This document shows, one piece after another, positions 47,151 through 59,489 of a stretch of 64,000 nucleotides of DNA. The position numbers and the translations under genes were made by a program. The notes below the pieces were generated by a model. It was not told the DNA's origin and searched no databases. It saw nothing but the letters and a program-made list of their open reading frames with translations. The number at the start of each line of letters is the position of its first letter. Positions within the stretch are counted from its first letter, which is position 1. The DNA is from Stomoxys calcitrans (lineage: Eukaryota > Arthropoda > Insecta > Diptera > Muscidae): positions 20,863,979-20,927,978 of the forward strand of contig NC_081553.1 of NCBI RefSeq assembly GCF_963082655.1, given 5' to 3'.

Positions 47151-47757
47151 AAGGGTGATTTTTTTGAGGTTAGGATTTTCATGCATTAGTATTTGACAGA
47201 TCACGTGGGATTTCAGACATGGTGTCAAAGAGAAAGATGCTCAGTATGCTTTGACATTTCATCATGAATAGACTTACTAACGAGCAACGCTTGCAAATCA
47301 TTGAATTTTATTACCAAAATCAGTGTTCGGTTCGAAATGTGTTCATTCACCGTAACGTTGCGTCCAACAGCATCTTTGAAAAAATACGGTCCAATGATTC
47401 CACCAGCGTACAAACCACACCAAACAGTGCATTTTTCGGGATGCATGGGCAGTTCTTGAACGGCTTCTGGTTGCTCTTCACTCCAAATGCGGCAATTTTG
47501 CTTATTTACGTAGCCATTCAACCAGAAATGAGCCTCATCGCTGAACAAAATTTGTCAAAATTTGAACACATTTCGAACCGAACACTGATTTTGGTAATAA
47601 AATTCAATGATTTGCAAGCGTTGCTCGTTAGTAAGTCTATTCATGATGAAATGTCAAAGCATACTGAGCATCTTTCTCTTTGACACCATGTCTGAAATCC
47701 CACGTGATCTGTCAAATACTAATGCATGAAAATCCTAACCTCAAAAAAATCACCCTT
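47151..47757. mobile_element. Tc/mariner-type foldback element with 194-bp inverted arms
   Basis: 47151-47344 and 47564-47757 are inverted copies, each 194 bp long, flanked by TA (47149-47150 and 47758-47759). The terminus is AAGGGTGATTTTTTTGAGG. Each arm carries the transposase start: MNRLTNEQRLQIIEFYYQNQ and CSVRNVF read outward-to-inward from both sides. The 219-bp centre encodes on the minus strand FSDEAHFWLNGYVNKQNCRI and EELPMHPEKCTVWCGLYAGG-type catalytic-domain sequence. The element is thus a rearranged head-to-head derivative of a DD-type transposon, without an intact gene. Confidence 0.9.
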
Positions 47758-48112
47758 TACATACATTAAAACAAAATTTGTGTGAATGGCATAAAAGAAA
47801 GTCATTGAAAATAATACCCTGTTCCACAGTTGTGGTGTAGATTAAAAAAACTTTACATGAAATCTATAAATTCCCATGGTTTTTATAAGACCTTTGTGAA
47901 ATTTCCAATCATTGTTGCCGTTTTTTTGATGTATCATCAAAAAACCAAATGCCAATGCTCAAGTTTGATGCTTAAAAAAAAATTGTAACAAATTGTGCTG
48001 TCAAAATAACTGTTATTGGCTATTCATATCTCCCATGATATGCAAGCATGCATGTATGTGTGAGTGTACAACATTCCGTTATGCTTTCAACTGGAATAAT
48101 CGGGAAAAATAA

Positions 48113-49775
48113 AAACAAGTAAAAGCGTGCTAAGTTCGGTCGGGCCGAATGTTATATACCCTACACCATGGATCGCATTTGTAGAATTCTTTTCCCATCA
48201 TCTCTTCTTAGGCAAAAAAAAGGATAAAAGAAAAGATTTGCTCTGCTATTAGAGCGATATCAAGATATGGCCCAGTTCGGACCACAATTAAATTATATGT
48301 TGGAGACCAGTGTAAAATGTCAGCCAATTCGAATAAGAATTGCGTCCTTCGGGGGCTCAAGAAGTAAATAGAGAGATTGATTTATATGGGAGTAGTACCA
48401 GGCTATAGACTGATTCAGACCATAATAAACACGTATGTTGATGGTCATGAGAAGATTCGTGTTACAAAATTTGATTCCAATTGGATAATAATTGCGCCCT
48501 CTAGAGGCTCAAGAAGTTAAGACCAAAGATCGGTTTATATGGCAGCTATATCAGGTTATTGACCGATTTGAACCTAATTTAGCACTGTTGTTGGAAGTTA
48601 TGATAAAACACGTCGTGCAAAATTTCATTCTTATTGGATAAGAATTGCTCCCTCTAGTGGCTCAAGAGGTCACGACCCAAGATCGGTTTATATGGCAGCT
48701 ATATCAGATTATTGACCGATTTGAACCTAATTTGGCGCAGTTGTTGGAAGTCATATCAAAACACGTTGTGCGAAATTTCATTTCAATCGGATAAGAATTG
48801 CGACCTCTAGAGACTAAAGAGGTCAAGATCCCAGATCGGTTTATATGGTAGCTATATCAGGTTATTAACCGATTTGAACCTAATTTAGTACAGTTGTTGG
48901 AAGTAATAGCGAAACACTTCATGCGAAATTTCACTCCAATTGGATAATAATTGCGCCCTCTAGAGGCTCAAGAAGTCAAGACCCAAGATCGGTTTATATG
49001 GCAGCTATATCAGATTATTGACCGATTTGACCCTAATTTATCACAGTTGTTGGAAGTCATAACAAAACACGTCGTGCAAAATTTCATTCCAATCGGATAA
49101 AAATTGCGCCCTCTAGAGGCTCAAGAAGCCAAGACCCAAGATCGGTTTATATGACAGCTATATCAGGTTATTGACCGATTTAAACCTAATTTAGCACAGT
49201 TGTTGGAAGTCATAGCAAAACACGCTGTGCAAAATTTCATTCCATTCTAGAGGCTCAAGACCCAAGATCGGTTTATATGGCAGCTATATCAAAACATGGA
49301 CCGATATGGTCCATTTATAATACCAACCGACCTACACTAATATGAAGTGTTTGTGCAAAATTTCAAGCGGCTAGCTTTACTCCTTCGAATGTCCGTCTGT
49401 CTGCTTTCGACAGACAGACGGACGGACGGACGGACGAATGGACATGGCTAGATCGACTTAAAATGTTATGACGATCAAGAATATATTGGGTTGCCCAAAA
49501 AGCGTTGACAAATTTTTTCACAGCTTGTGACTCTGTAATTGCATTCTTTCTTCTGTCAGTTATCAGCTGTTACTTTTAGCTTGCTTTAGAAAAAAGTATA
49601 TTTGATTAAAGCTCATTCTAAGTTTTATCAAAAATGCATTTACTTTCTTTTAAAAAATCCGCAATTACTTTTTGGGCAGCCCAATAAATACTTTATGGGG
49701 TCTCAGACGCATATTTCGAGTAGTTACAAACAGAATGACGAAATTAGTATACCCCCATCCTATGGTGGAGGGTAT
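48113..49775 (+). mobile_element. family B element, complete, with MITE copy 3 in its right end
   Basis: It has the left end AACAAGTAAAAGCGTG, a palindrome with one mismatch (TCGGTCGGGCCGAA) and TATACCCTACACCATGG, then about seven monomers. The right end has CAGACGGACGGACGGACGG (49424-49442), and the terminus CCTATGGTGGAGGGTATAAA follows the MITE. Confidence 0.88.
49486..49684. mobile_element. mariner-type MITE copy 3 (199 bp)
   Basis: TTGGGTTGCCCAAAAAGCG at the left, with an inverted partner carrying one change (GGGCAGCCCAA) at the right; TA flanks. It interrupts the ATATATA(C) tract of the host element's right end. Confidence 0.9.
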
Positions 49776-50416
49776 AAAAACAGAGATACTTCTTCTTCTT
49801 CTTCAGCAGAAATATCCAATGAAATTCTCTAAAATTTATTGTATCGCTATTTGTTTTACACTTCCTCATCGCCGAATGTGCATAGTAATGACCTGTCGTT
49901 TAGGTTGGGCCTAACATCCCAATTCTTTTTTCCCATCCTATTGCACGTGCCACATCAATGTTGTTTTTCTTTGAGTGCTACTGGGCCTACTCACTCCACC
50001 TCTTTTGCTTTAGGATGTTCATATGCAAATGGTTATACCATAAACTTTTATTCTTTATTGACTTTCGTTTCCCCTTTATTTTTTCGTTGTTGGTGTTTTT
50101 TTGTAGCCTTGCTCTTTTATTCTCATCTATTCACATTGTTGATATGAATTTTGTTGTTTTTTTTTTGGTTACACGTGTGTGTGTGTGTGGGTGTATGGGT
50201 GTTGTTTCTCTACCCTGCCGGAAACTGAAATATGTAAACAATTTTCATTAAGAAAGAAAATATTCATGTTGCTACTATGTTGCACATCGTATGTTTTATG
50301 AGAAATTTTTATTTTCAGGACTTTGTGTTATGAGTTCGTCGTACAAGAAATAATTGTCAAATGGCAATTGGTTTTAATTAATTTCCTTATGCTTTTTAAA
50401 GAATAACATAATGGAA
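49776..50416. other. single-copy-looking T-rich sequence, no recognised gene
   Basis: It contains (CTT)n near 49788-49806 and a (GT)n tract at 50175-50192. The open frames are T-rich and hydrophobic by composition only. Confidence 0.5.
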
Positions 50417-52198
50417 ACCAGTAAGGGAAGGCAAAAGGCGGGCCGTGCCGACTTTATAATACCCTACATCTACCCAATAGGTACAACGTGGGAGCTATGT
50501 TTAATTCTGAAACAATTTTGCCTGTAATGTCGGGAGTCACAGGAAAACCCTTCCTGCCAAATTTCGAGAGAATCGGTTAACAAATGACCATTTTATTGCA
50601 TTATTACTGTAAATCGGACGAACATATACATGGGAGTTATATCCAAATCTAGACCGATTTCTATGAAATTTACATGTAAAGTCATGAGTCATAAGGAAAT
50701 CTTTCATGCCACATTTTGAGAGAATTGGTTAACAATTGACCATTTTATTGCATTATTACTGTAAATCAGACGAACATATATATGGGAGCTATATTCAAAT
50801 CTGAACCGATTTCTATGAAATTCATATGCAACGTCGGAAGTCATAAGAAAATCCTTCTTGCCAAATTTCGAAAGAATCGGTTAACAAATAACCATTTTAT
50901 TGCAGTATTACTGCAAATCGGACGAACATATGTATAGGAGCTACATCCAAATCTGAAGCGATTTCTATGAAATTTACATGTAATGTCATGAGTCATAAGG
51001 AAATCCTTCTTGCCAAATTTCGAGAGAATCGGTTGACAAACGACCATTTTATTGCATTATTACTGCAAATCGGACGAACATATATATGGGAGCTATATCC
51101 AAATCTGAACCGATTTCTATGACATTTTCCTGTAATATCGGGAGCCATAAGGAAATCCTTCTTGCCAAATTTCGAGAGAATCGGTTAACAAATGACCATT
51201 TTATTGCATTATTACTGCAAATCGGACGAACATATATATGGGAGTTATATCCAAATCTGGACCGATTTCTATGAAATTTACATGTAATGTCATGAGTCAT
51301 AAGGAAATCCTTCTTGCCAAATTTCGAGAGAATCGGTTGACAAATGACCATTTTATTGCATTATTACTGCAAATCGGACGAACATATACATGGGAGTTAT
51401 ATCCAAATCTGGACCGATTTCTATGAAATTTACATGTAATGTCATGAGTCATAAGTAAATCCTTCTTGCCAAATTTCGCGAGAATCGGTTAACAAATGAC
51501 CATTTTATTGCAGTATTACTGCAAATCGGACGAACATATATATGGGAGCTATATTCAAATCTGAACCGATTTCTATGAAATTTACCTGCAATGTTGGGAG
51601 TTATAAGAAAATCCTTTCTGCCAAATTTCGCGAGAATCGGTTAACAAATGATCATTTTATTGCAGTATTACTGCAAATCGGACGAACATATATATGGGAG
51701 CTATATCCAAATCTGAAGCGATTTCTATGAAATTCAAACATAATGTTATGGATCATAAGGAAATCTTTCCTGCCAAATTTCGAGAGAATCGGTTAACAAA
51801 TGACCATTTTATTGCAGTATTACTGCAAAATCGGACGAACGTATGTATAAGAGCTATATCCAAATCTGAACCGATTTCTTCCAATTTCAATAGGCTTCGT
51901 CTCTAGACCGAAAAACATGCCCATACCGAATTTGAAGACGATCGGATGAAAATTGCGACCTGTAGTTTGTACACAAATTAACATGGACAGACGGACAGAC
52001 AGACGGACAGACAGACAGACGGAGAGACAGACAGACGGACAGATAGACAAACGGACATAGCTAAATCGAATAAGAAAGTGATTCTGAGTCGATCGGTATA
52101 CTTATCAATGGGTCTATCTCTCTCCCTTTTAGGTGTTACAAACTAATTCACTGAGTTATAATACTCTGTACCACAGTAGTGGTGGTGGGTATAAAAAT
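50417..52198 (+). mobile_element. family C element, complete (about 9-10 monomers, period 152 bp)
   Basis: The variant left end AGGCGGGCCGTGCCGACTTT precedes TACCCTACATCTACCC. The monomer anchor GGACGAACATATATATGGGA occurs at about 50616, 50768, 50919, 51071, 51223, 51376, 51528, 51680 and 51832, an almost invariant 152 bp. The right end has a GACGGACAGACAGACGGAC stretch (51986-52050) and ACCACAGTAGTGGTGGTGGG. Confidence 0.88.
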
Positions 52199-52800
52199 GA
52201 GAAATCCCACAAAGGTGACGGTTTTTATTACATTAAAGGCCAATAAATTAACTTTTGTAATGCATCCTGGCGGAGCAGAAAGAACTCTGCTTGTAGTGAG
52301 AATGTATTAAGTCTCCATTATTAATTTACCTAGAATAGGAGAAGAATGAGACAACTCTCCTTATGGTGGACGTACAGAAAGTCATTCGCCATGCCATAGC
52401 CATGGCAAATTTTCAAAGCTGCCTTCTTCAAAATTGGTAAGCCCGGTATCTGAAGCCATGGAAGTAACGGTCCAATGACACTGATCGCTTGGGTTGGATT
52501 TCTATCGAGAATATGTGAAAGAAGTTTCAGCAGCTGCCATATAAATCGATCTGGGGCCTTGACTTCTTCAGCCACTAGAAGGCACAATTCTTATCCGAAT
52601 TGGCTGAATTTGCATACGGTGTTTCGTTATGATTTCCAATTGCTGTGCCAAATATGGTTAAAATCGGACGTATAAACCGATGTGGGATCTTGACTAGTTG
52701 AGCCTCTAGCGGGCGAAATTATTATCCGATTTGGCTGAACGCTAATCGCTTCGGTTGGATTTCTAGGGAGAATATGTGAAAAAAAGTGTCAGCAGAAGTA
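52199..52800. repeat. family B scrap flanked by ~52-bp direct repeats
   Basis: A reverse B fragment (52533-52740, with CCACTAGAAGGCACAATTC) lies between two near-identical segments, 52483-52532 and 52743-52795, sharing GTTGGATTTCTA and GAATATGTGAAA. 52199-52480 shows nothing I recognise. Confidence 0.6.
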
Positions 52801-52801
52801 T

Positions 52802-53060
52802 ATGGACACGAATATTAGGGGAATGAAAGAGAATGAAGAAGTTGCTGTCGAAACCCATATTCAAACCGAGATATTGTTAGTCGGTTTTAATGAACACCCA
52901 TTTTTCTCAGTCCTTTATGGGCCTGCTAGATATATTCGAAATGACAATGGGATTAATCAAGAGTTCCTTGTAACGAAGACTATGGTCAAAGAAGCGATAC
53001 ATGGTTTCTCTCCAATTAAGTCATCAGGACCTGATGGAGTTTTTTCCGCATTATTGTAGA
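52802..53060 (+). pseudogene. LINE RT 5' fragment
   Basis: It encodes TKTMVKEAIHGFSPIKSSGP and DGVFSALL, the K-x-PGPDG-type entry motif of LINE RTs, preceded by linker sequence. It stops at TAG. Probably the L2 family. Confidence 0.6.
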
Positions 53061-53104
53061 AGGAGAATAGCAATCTCGGCAGTCATATTCAAGGCTAAAA
53101 ACTA

Positions 53105-55165
53105 TTATAAATACACTTACAGCCTGATATAATACAGGAGGAAAGAGGGAGTAGTGTTCATTGATATTCGTCTTAAATTTCTAAACATTCGGGCGAAAAA
53201 TGAATTTTCTCGGTAATACATGGTTCGGTCGACTGGCCAATCAGCTACAAACGAGTTCGAGTTCCAGCCAAGTCTTGTATTCTTGGTGAACATCCTAACG
53301 TCAGGAATAAGAAGACAAATATCCCTGAAACATACGTCATGAATGTAGTGATAGAGCAGAACAACGCTAATCAGATTCCGACGATGTTCAAGAGAATCAG
53401 TAGAGTTGGCTACTTTACTGTCCCCAATCAATACCATCGCTCTCCGTTGAACCCTGTCAAGATGTTCAAGAGAAGCAATAGAGTTGGCTACTTAACTGTC
53501 CCCAATCAACACCATCGCTCTCCGTTGAACTCGGTCAAGTAGCTCCAAGGGTGATTTTGGAGCACCTGCCCATATATGAGAGTTATATTCCATCCTCGGT
53601 AGTATAGATATTGAGGAGATCAGAAGAGGTGATATATTTCCTGCACCGCTTAAGAAAGCCCAAACACTTGAATGCTTCTTTCGACACTTCGAATAAGTGT
53701 TTTGACCAACGGACATTACATTGTATCTTCATGCCCAGAAAATCAATGGCATCTGACGGCTCAATATCTATACCGTCGATAAATATCGACGATTGTTGTG
53801 GGTCAGTGAATCACTTGTGAGACATGAAACAGCACTGCGTCTTCTATACGTTAAAGTTTACTCTGTTCATTGTACCCCATTCGGAAATGGCCAACAAATC
53901 CTGGGATAGCGTCTCATCCATAATGCGCCTCCTGTCCACAATTTCTTGAGGACTGGGCCTATGGTCGAATGAATATGAATGACACAGACTACTGTCATCG
54001 GCAAATGAGTAGACTGGATTCGAAGTCTGACCCAATAGATCGTCAAAGAAAAGAAGCAAAAGGGAAGGGGAAAGGACAGAGCCTTGTGGCACACCTACGG
54101 TTAATGTATACTCATATGATGAGAACCCATCTACAACAACTCGTATAGTGCGATCTCTGAGAAAGCTCGATATATATTGAACGAAGTTATTACCGACTCC
54201 AAAAGCGACAAGCTTTGATAAAAGTGCACCGTGCCAGACTAGGGTCAAATGCCTTTGAGATATCCAGAGCTACGATCTTACTCTCACCAAACTGGTGGAT
54301 AGAGCGACTCTAACGTTCCGACAAAAATGCCATTAGGTCTACCGCAGAGCGATTTCTGCGGAATCCATACTGTCTATCGCTAAGAAAGCCATTGGACTCT
54401 AAGTATCTGACAAGATGATGGTAAACCATACTCTCCATAACTTTGGAGAGCGCAGAGCATATGGAAATTTGCCGGTTATTCGCAGGGTTGTTCGCCCCAT
54501 CTTTCTTGGGGCTGAACGTTCGCAACGTTTCAACGGAAGGTTAAAAAGGTTACATAGTGGACGAGCAAGCGTCGAAGAACACTTACAAAGGACAAGTGTT
54601 GATATACCGTCCCGGCCCGGAAATTTATTAACGTCGAGGTCCGCAAGATCCCTTTTGACTCCACGTGTTTGAAAGAATATCTAAGGCATTGAACTAGGTA
54701 CACTATCAATCATGGGCAGTGGTTGATTGCCTTAACAATGCCTTAACAAGAGTCGAGATTGCCGATGGGTTGCCCTTTACTCTTTTTACAAATGACCAAA
54801 AGTTCTTGCTCTTGCCCCTTCGGAGAAGCAATAACTTTGGCACGAAGATGCTGTTCGTAAAGACACTTTTCGTGTCGAAGTACTCTGGCACCCGAAGTTC
54901 TTGCCTGCTTGCGCAGCAATTCGGTATTGGCATTTTTGTTCAGACGCCTAGTCCTAAATGCATCATCTTTTGATCTGACAGCATCTCTGCATGCCTGGTT
55001 ACACCAAATTTTATCCTTTTAAATTCTTAGTCGGAATAAATGATCCCATTCTTATTAAAATTACAGCCTTCACCATTTCGGCAGCAGCATTTACGTTACC
55101 GTTTAGAAAGCAAATGAATTACAAAGAGGCGCAAGGACATTAACTTCATACTTCTCAGGGTGCGA
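53105..55165 (-). pseudogene. LINE copy L3: linker, reverse transcriptase and C-terminus, frameshifted
   Basis: Read on the minus strand: KSKNFWSFVKRVKGNPSAIS (linker, 54840-54780), FLNVR-like DLADLDVNKFPGRDGISTLV (54650-54590), NRQISICSALSKVMESMVY and NGFLSDRQYGFRRNRSAVDL (54470-54330). RT core: GVPQGSVLSPSLLLLFFDD and the catalytic FADDSSL (about 54010-53990), intact here. Then FLGMKIQ, LELLDRVQRRAMVLIGDS and LLIPDVRMFTKN to the 3' end. Several frameshifts; a ~70-bp LIGDS/HRR segment near 53390-53535 is duplicated. The 5' side stops about 30 bp before the minisatellite. Confidence 0.82.
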
Positions 55166-55197
55166 AGTTAAGAATAGGTCACGAGTGTAATGTTGGT

Positions 55198-56217
55198 TCA
55201 CTCCGTCCCTCACTCCGTCCCTCACTCCGTCCCTCACTCCGTCCCTCAATCCGTCCCTCAATCCGTCCCTCAATCCGTCCCTCAATCCGTCCCTCAATCC
55301 GTCCCTCAATCCGTCCCTCAATCCGTCCCTCAATCCGTCCCTCACTCCGTCCCTCACTCCGTCCCTCACTCCGTCCCTCACTCCGTCCCTCACTCCGTCC
55401 CTCACTCCGTCCCTCACTCCGTCCCTCACTCCGTCCCTCACTCCGTCCCTCACTCCGTCCCTCACTCCGTCCCTCACTCCGTCCCTCACTCCGTCCCTCA
55501 CTCCGTCCCTCACTCCGTCCCTCACTCCGTCCCTCACTCCGTCCCTCACTCCGTCCCTCACTCCGTCCCTCACTCCGTCCCTCACTCCGTCCCTCACTCC
55601 GTCCCTCACTCCGTCCCTCACTCCGTCCCTCACTCCGTCCCTCACTCCGTCCCTCACTCCGTCCCTCACTCCGTCCCTCACTCCGTCCCTCACTCCGTCC
55701 CTCACTCCGTCCCTCACTCCGTCCCTCACTCCGTCCCTCACTCCGTCCCTCACTCCGTCCCTCACTCCGTCCCTCACTCCGTCCCTCACTCCGTCCCTCA
55801 CTCCGTCCCTCACTCCGTCCCTCACTCCGTCCCTCACTCCGTCCCTCACTCCGTCCCTCACTCCGTCCCTCACTCCGTCCCTCACTCCGTCCCTCACTCC
55901 GTCCCTCACTCCGTCCCTCACTCCGTCCCTCACTCCGTCCCTCACTCCGTCCCTCACTCCGTCCCTCACTCCGTCCCTCACTCCGTCCCTCACTCCGTCC
56001 CTCACTCCGTCCCTCACTCCGTCCCTCACTCCGTCCCTCACTTCGTCCCTCACTCCGTCCCTCAATCCGTCCCTCAATCCGTCCCTCAATCCGTCCCTCA
56101 ATCCGTCCCTCAATCCGTCCCTCAATCCGTCCCTCAATCCGTCCCTCAATCCGTCCCTCAATCCGTCCCTCAATCCGTCCCTCAATCCGTCCCTCAATCC
56201 GTCCCTCAATCTGTCCC
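55198..56217. repeat. 12-bp minisatellite block 1 (85 units of CTCCGTCCCTCA type)
   Basis: Exactly 85 units of 12 bp. By the base after TCA they fall into four runs: 4 C-type, 8 A-type, 60 C-type (one with a C-to-T change at 56042), then 13 A-type. It gives a VPHS/VPQS peptide on the plus strand and a GVRD/GLRD peptide on the minus strand, both open because 12 is a multiple of 3. No sign of coding. Confidence 0.97.
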
Positions 56218-57029
56218 TCCCTCCGTCCCTTCCTCCGTCCTTCCCTCCGTCCTTCCCTCCGTCCTTCCCTCCGTCCTTCCCTCCGTCCCTTCCTCCGTCC
56301 TTCCCTCCATCCTTCCCTCCGTCCTTCCCTCCGTCCTTCCCTCCGTCCTTCCCTCCGTCCTTCCCTCCGTCCTTCCCTCCGTCCTTCCCTCCGTCCTTCC
56401 CTCCGTCCTTCCCTCCGTCCTTCCCTCCGTCCTTCCCTCCGTCCTTCCCTCCGTCCTTCCCTCCGTCCTTCCCTCCGTCCTTCCCTCCGTCCTTCCCTCC
56501 GTCCTTCCCTCCGTCCTTCCCTCCGTCCTTCCCTCCGTCCTTCCCTCCGTCCTTCCCTCCGTCCTTCCCTCCGTCCTTCCCTCCGTCCTTCCCTCCGTCC
56601 TTCCCTCCGTCCTTCCCTCCGTCCTTCCCTCCGTCCTTCCCTCCGTCCTTCCCTCCGTCCTTCCCTCCGTCCTTCCCTCCGTCCTTCCCTCCGTCCTTCC
56701 CTCCGTCCTTCCCTCCGTCCTTCCCTCCGTCCTTCCCTCCGTCCTTCCCTCCGTCCTTCCCTCCGTCCTTCCCTCCGTCCTTCCCTCCGTCCTTCCCTCC
56801 GTCCTTCCCTCCGTCCTTCCCTCCGTCCTTCCCTCCGTCCTTCCCTCCGTCCTTCCCTCCGTCCTTCCCTCCGTCCTTCCCTCCGTCCTTCCCTCCGTCC
56901 TTCCCTCCGTCCTTCCCTCCGTCCTTCCCTCCGTCCTTCCCTCCGTCCTTCCCTCCGTCCTTCCCTTCATCTCTTCCTTCGTCCCTCCCTCCGTCTCTCC
57001 CTACGTCTCTCCCTCCGTCCCTTCCTCCA
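56218..57029. repeat. 12-bp minisatellite block 2 (CTCCGTCCTTCC type, about 67 units)
   Basis: It is directly continuous with block 1 but with a different unit. At least 50 consecutive units are identical (56341-56940), and variants sit at both edges (56218-56340 and 56960-57029). Confidence 0.97.
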
Positions 57030-57130
57030 TATTTTTACATCAACGACTTAGCCTGCATACCCAATGTGGTGTAGGTTATCAAAAGCTCAGCTATGCCCGT
57101 CCCAACTTGTTGACTTACACCTTGAGCCCT
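57030..57130 (-). mobile_element. 152-bp-family terminal scrap next to the minisatellite
   Basis: ACCCAATGTGGTGTAGGTTATC, trimmed here to its core GTGGTGTAGGTTATC, and CTATGCCCGTCCCAACTTG resemble decayed terminal motifs (GTGGTGTAGGGTAT, CGCCCGAC) of family C. Confidence 0.4.
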
Positions 57131-59480
57131 ACTTTTTAATTGATTAACCCCAATAAAAATAAAAATGTGTAGCCTTAACTTGTGGTAAATTAAATTTAAA
57201 AGACTTAAAGAAAATTTATGACATGTGTTGAATTTCAAATTCGAATTTTAATATCTGCATGTGCAACATGCGATCATTTATTGAGAAAAGAGGCTTTGGC
57301 AAAGCTTAAAATGTCGGGTTTATGAGGTTAACAAAAGGGATTTGGGGTAGAATTTGCTATTTGCTGCCTCATGACTTAACTTTATCCACCATCAGCTTTC
57401 AGCGCAGAAATCACCACATGCCAATGTACTTTGGCCGAAATTTATGGCTGATATAAATTTTGCCCCACTCAAAGTGAATAAAAACCACACGAAAGCCTTC
57501 GAATTACAAAAACGTTAAGTAAATGTAAAAATTTACGATTGTCACATCAAATAAGTCAATGTAGCTGTGGCTGTTCGTGGCGAGGCAGATGTTGTTGGTG
57601 ATGGGGATGTTGATGATGTTGCCCATGACTCAATCATCAAAGGCTTTTGTTGCATGTGTTTTTGTTTTCTCAATTTCCTTTCAATTTAAAGATGTCCAGC
57701 CCACCTAGCTCACCCTTGTTTATTTGGTTCCTTTTTGCCCACCTCTTTGCAGTCAATGAATGCTGCATAGTTTCTGCTTCAATGAAAGCGGCTAATTTTT
57801 TAATTGGCAATCTCAAGCATCGTCACCAATGAATTTCTCTGTTCGTTTTTCTCCCTTTACGACGATGTTGTGACTATCGGCTTTGGTTCTGGTATAGTTG
57901 AAACCTACGACTGGGTCCAGATCCCTTGCCACTATCCACCCACGCATGAAATGGCAAACTGAAGTAATAGTCAAGTCATTCAATTTACAGCTGGAATTTT
58001 GCTTTGACATCTTGGCATTAATCAAAAAATGGTTTCATTGCGGCGTTAACAGAAAAACAAACAAAAATAATGTAGCCAGGCATAGACGGACATATTGCTA
58101 TGTGCCTTGGTATGGGTGTTTGGATGTATGTGTGCTCCTGCAATCTGCCGAGTCCTTTGGTGTGCAAAGAAGCGAACTACTCATCAACATTTCATGGCAT
58201 GATGAACAAAAAAGGCAAGAGGCAAAAGCAAAAAAACAGTAACGAAAACGAAACTCATTACCAAAGGAGAATGCAAAGCAAAGAAGCAACAGCAGCCATT
58301 CTGATGGCTATCCAAGAGCCTTGCTTTAAAAAAACTTTATCAGCAACAACTTCATCAGCATTAAGAATTTCGAATCTCTGCGGCATGTTTTCGCTTGGCA
58401 TTATGGCAGAGTTGTGTATGGGCTTTAGGCTGGTAAGCTATGACAAGCATTGCTGGTGTACTTGGTGGCCATTGCACAATGGGCTAGAAAAGCATTTGGT
58501 GGCGGATGACATTTTTATGAAAAAAAACAAAATTTTTATTAAATTTAGAATAAAAATTAAATCTAGTGGAAAGTATTCATCAAAATTGGATGAGAATGAA
58601 ATTTTAACTTTTTTTTGTACAGAAGCAATTTACTTCATTTTCGATAAAATTTTTCTATGGAAATCAAATTTTGGTAACCCGGTGAGTCGTCATCATTATG
58701 ATGTTTTCACCAGGATTGGAACCCATCGTCATAGGTGGACATGCGATATGTTAGCCACCATACACATTTTCTGCTCTCCTTGGTAATTGCCCCGGAAAAA
58801 ATTTGTCCCCTATTGAAGATATTTTGTGCCCATTGTGCAACGGGCTTGATGACTTGGTCGAATTTGGTGTATAGCTGCCTGACAGTAGGCATGGTGTTGA
58901 GTCTGCCACTGCGGCTGTTATTTTGCGGATTTGTTAAACATGGCCAAGTAAAGAAATAAAAATAAAACACCAATACCAATGTAACATCACTACCACCACC
59001 AGCATAGGTTTGCCACACACTTTTACATACTCATGAGTATACGCATCCTTATACACTCGTATATAAATGCTAAAATACAAGCAAACAAGCCAAGAGAAGA
59101 TAACACTAAAGCTGAAACAGAAATGATGATGTTGTTAATGGTAAGCCTATCCTGTTCTATAGTGCTGAGAGCGATGAATGCTGCAACAAAAAGTAATGTT
59201 GGGGAAAAAAATTTTCGTTTTGAATAGAAAAACTCAAATTGAACAAGTCCTTAACATTGGGTCAAAATGGTCTTGAGTTAAAGGAAACCTCTATGAATAC
59301 TTTTGATACAAAATTTGTTTCTTTGCTTTTGATAATTGGGTGGGTATTGTTGGATTCTTGCAAGCAATTATAGCAAAGGATTTTAAATTATAGGTAAAGG
59401 TTAGCAGCAATGCACTTTGAACTTTTTTGTATCCACCAACGAAGGATATTAATTATGTTGTTTTTTTTTTTTTTGATTTA
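57131..59480. other. single-copy-looking island; one orphan 228-codon frame
   Basis: Fly-type non-coding composition. An ATG-started frame at 58100-58786 (plus) is long, but shows no domain, no signal peptide and shifting composition (a Lys/Asn-rich stretch after residue 140 where the DNA turns AT-rich). Inverted similarity exists between CCATTGCACAATGGGCTAG (58467) and CCCATTGTGCAACGGGCTTG (58829). I do not call a gene. Confidence 0.4.
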
Positions 59481-59489
59481 ACACCTCCA

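Noticed and set aside
47264..47683. 139-codon plus-strand frame across the foldback element as an intact transposase
   Set aside because: It reads the N-terminus, then antisense of the catalytic scrap, then the inverted arm; no DD(D/E) catalytic set in one frame.
55190..57139. Very long open frames on both strands (up to 649 codons) over the minisatellite
   Set aside because: They exist only because the 12-bp unit is a multiple of 3 and lacks stop codons; the peptides are pure 4-residue repeats with no start context or flanking exon.
58100..58786. 228-codon plus-strand frame as a possible gene
   Set aside because: No known domain; composition changes abruptly with the local AT content; no splice or promoter support. 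Kept only as a note in the island entry.
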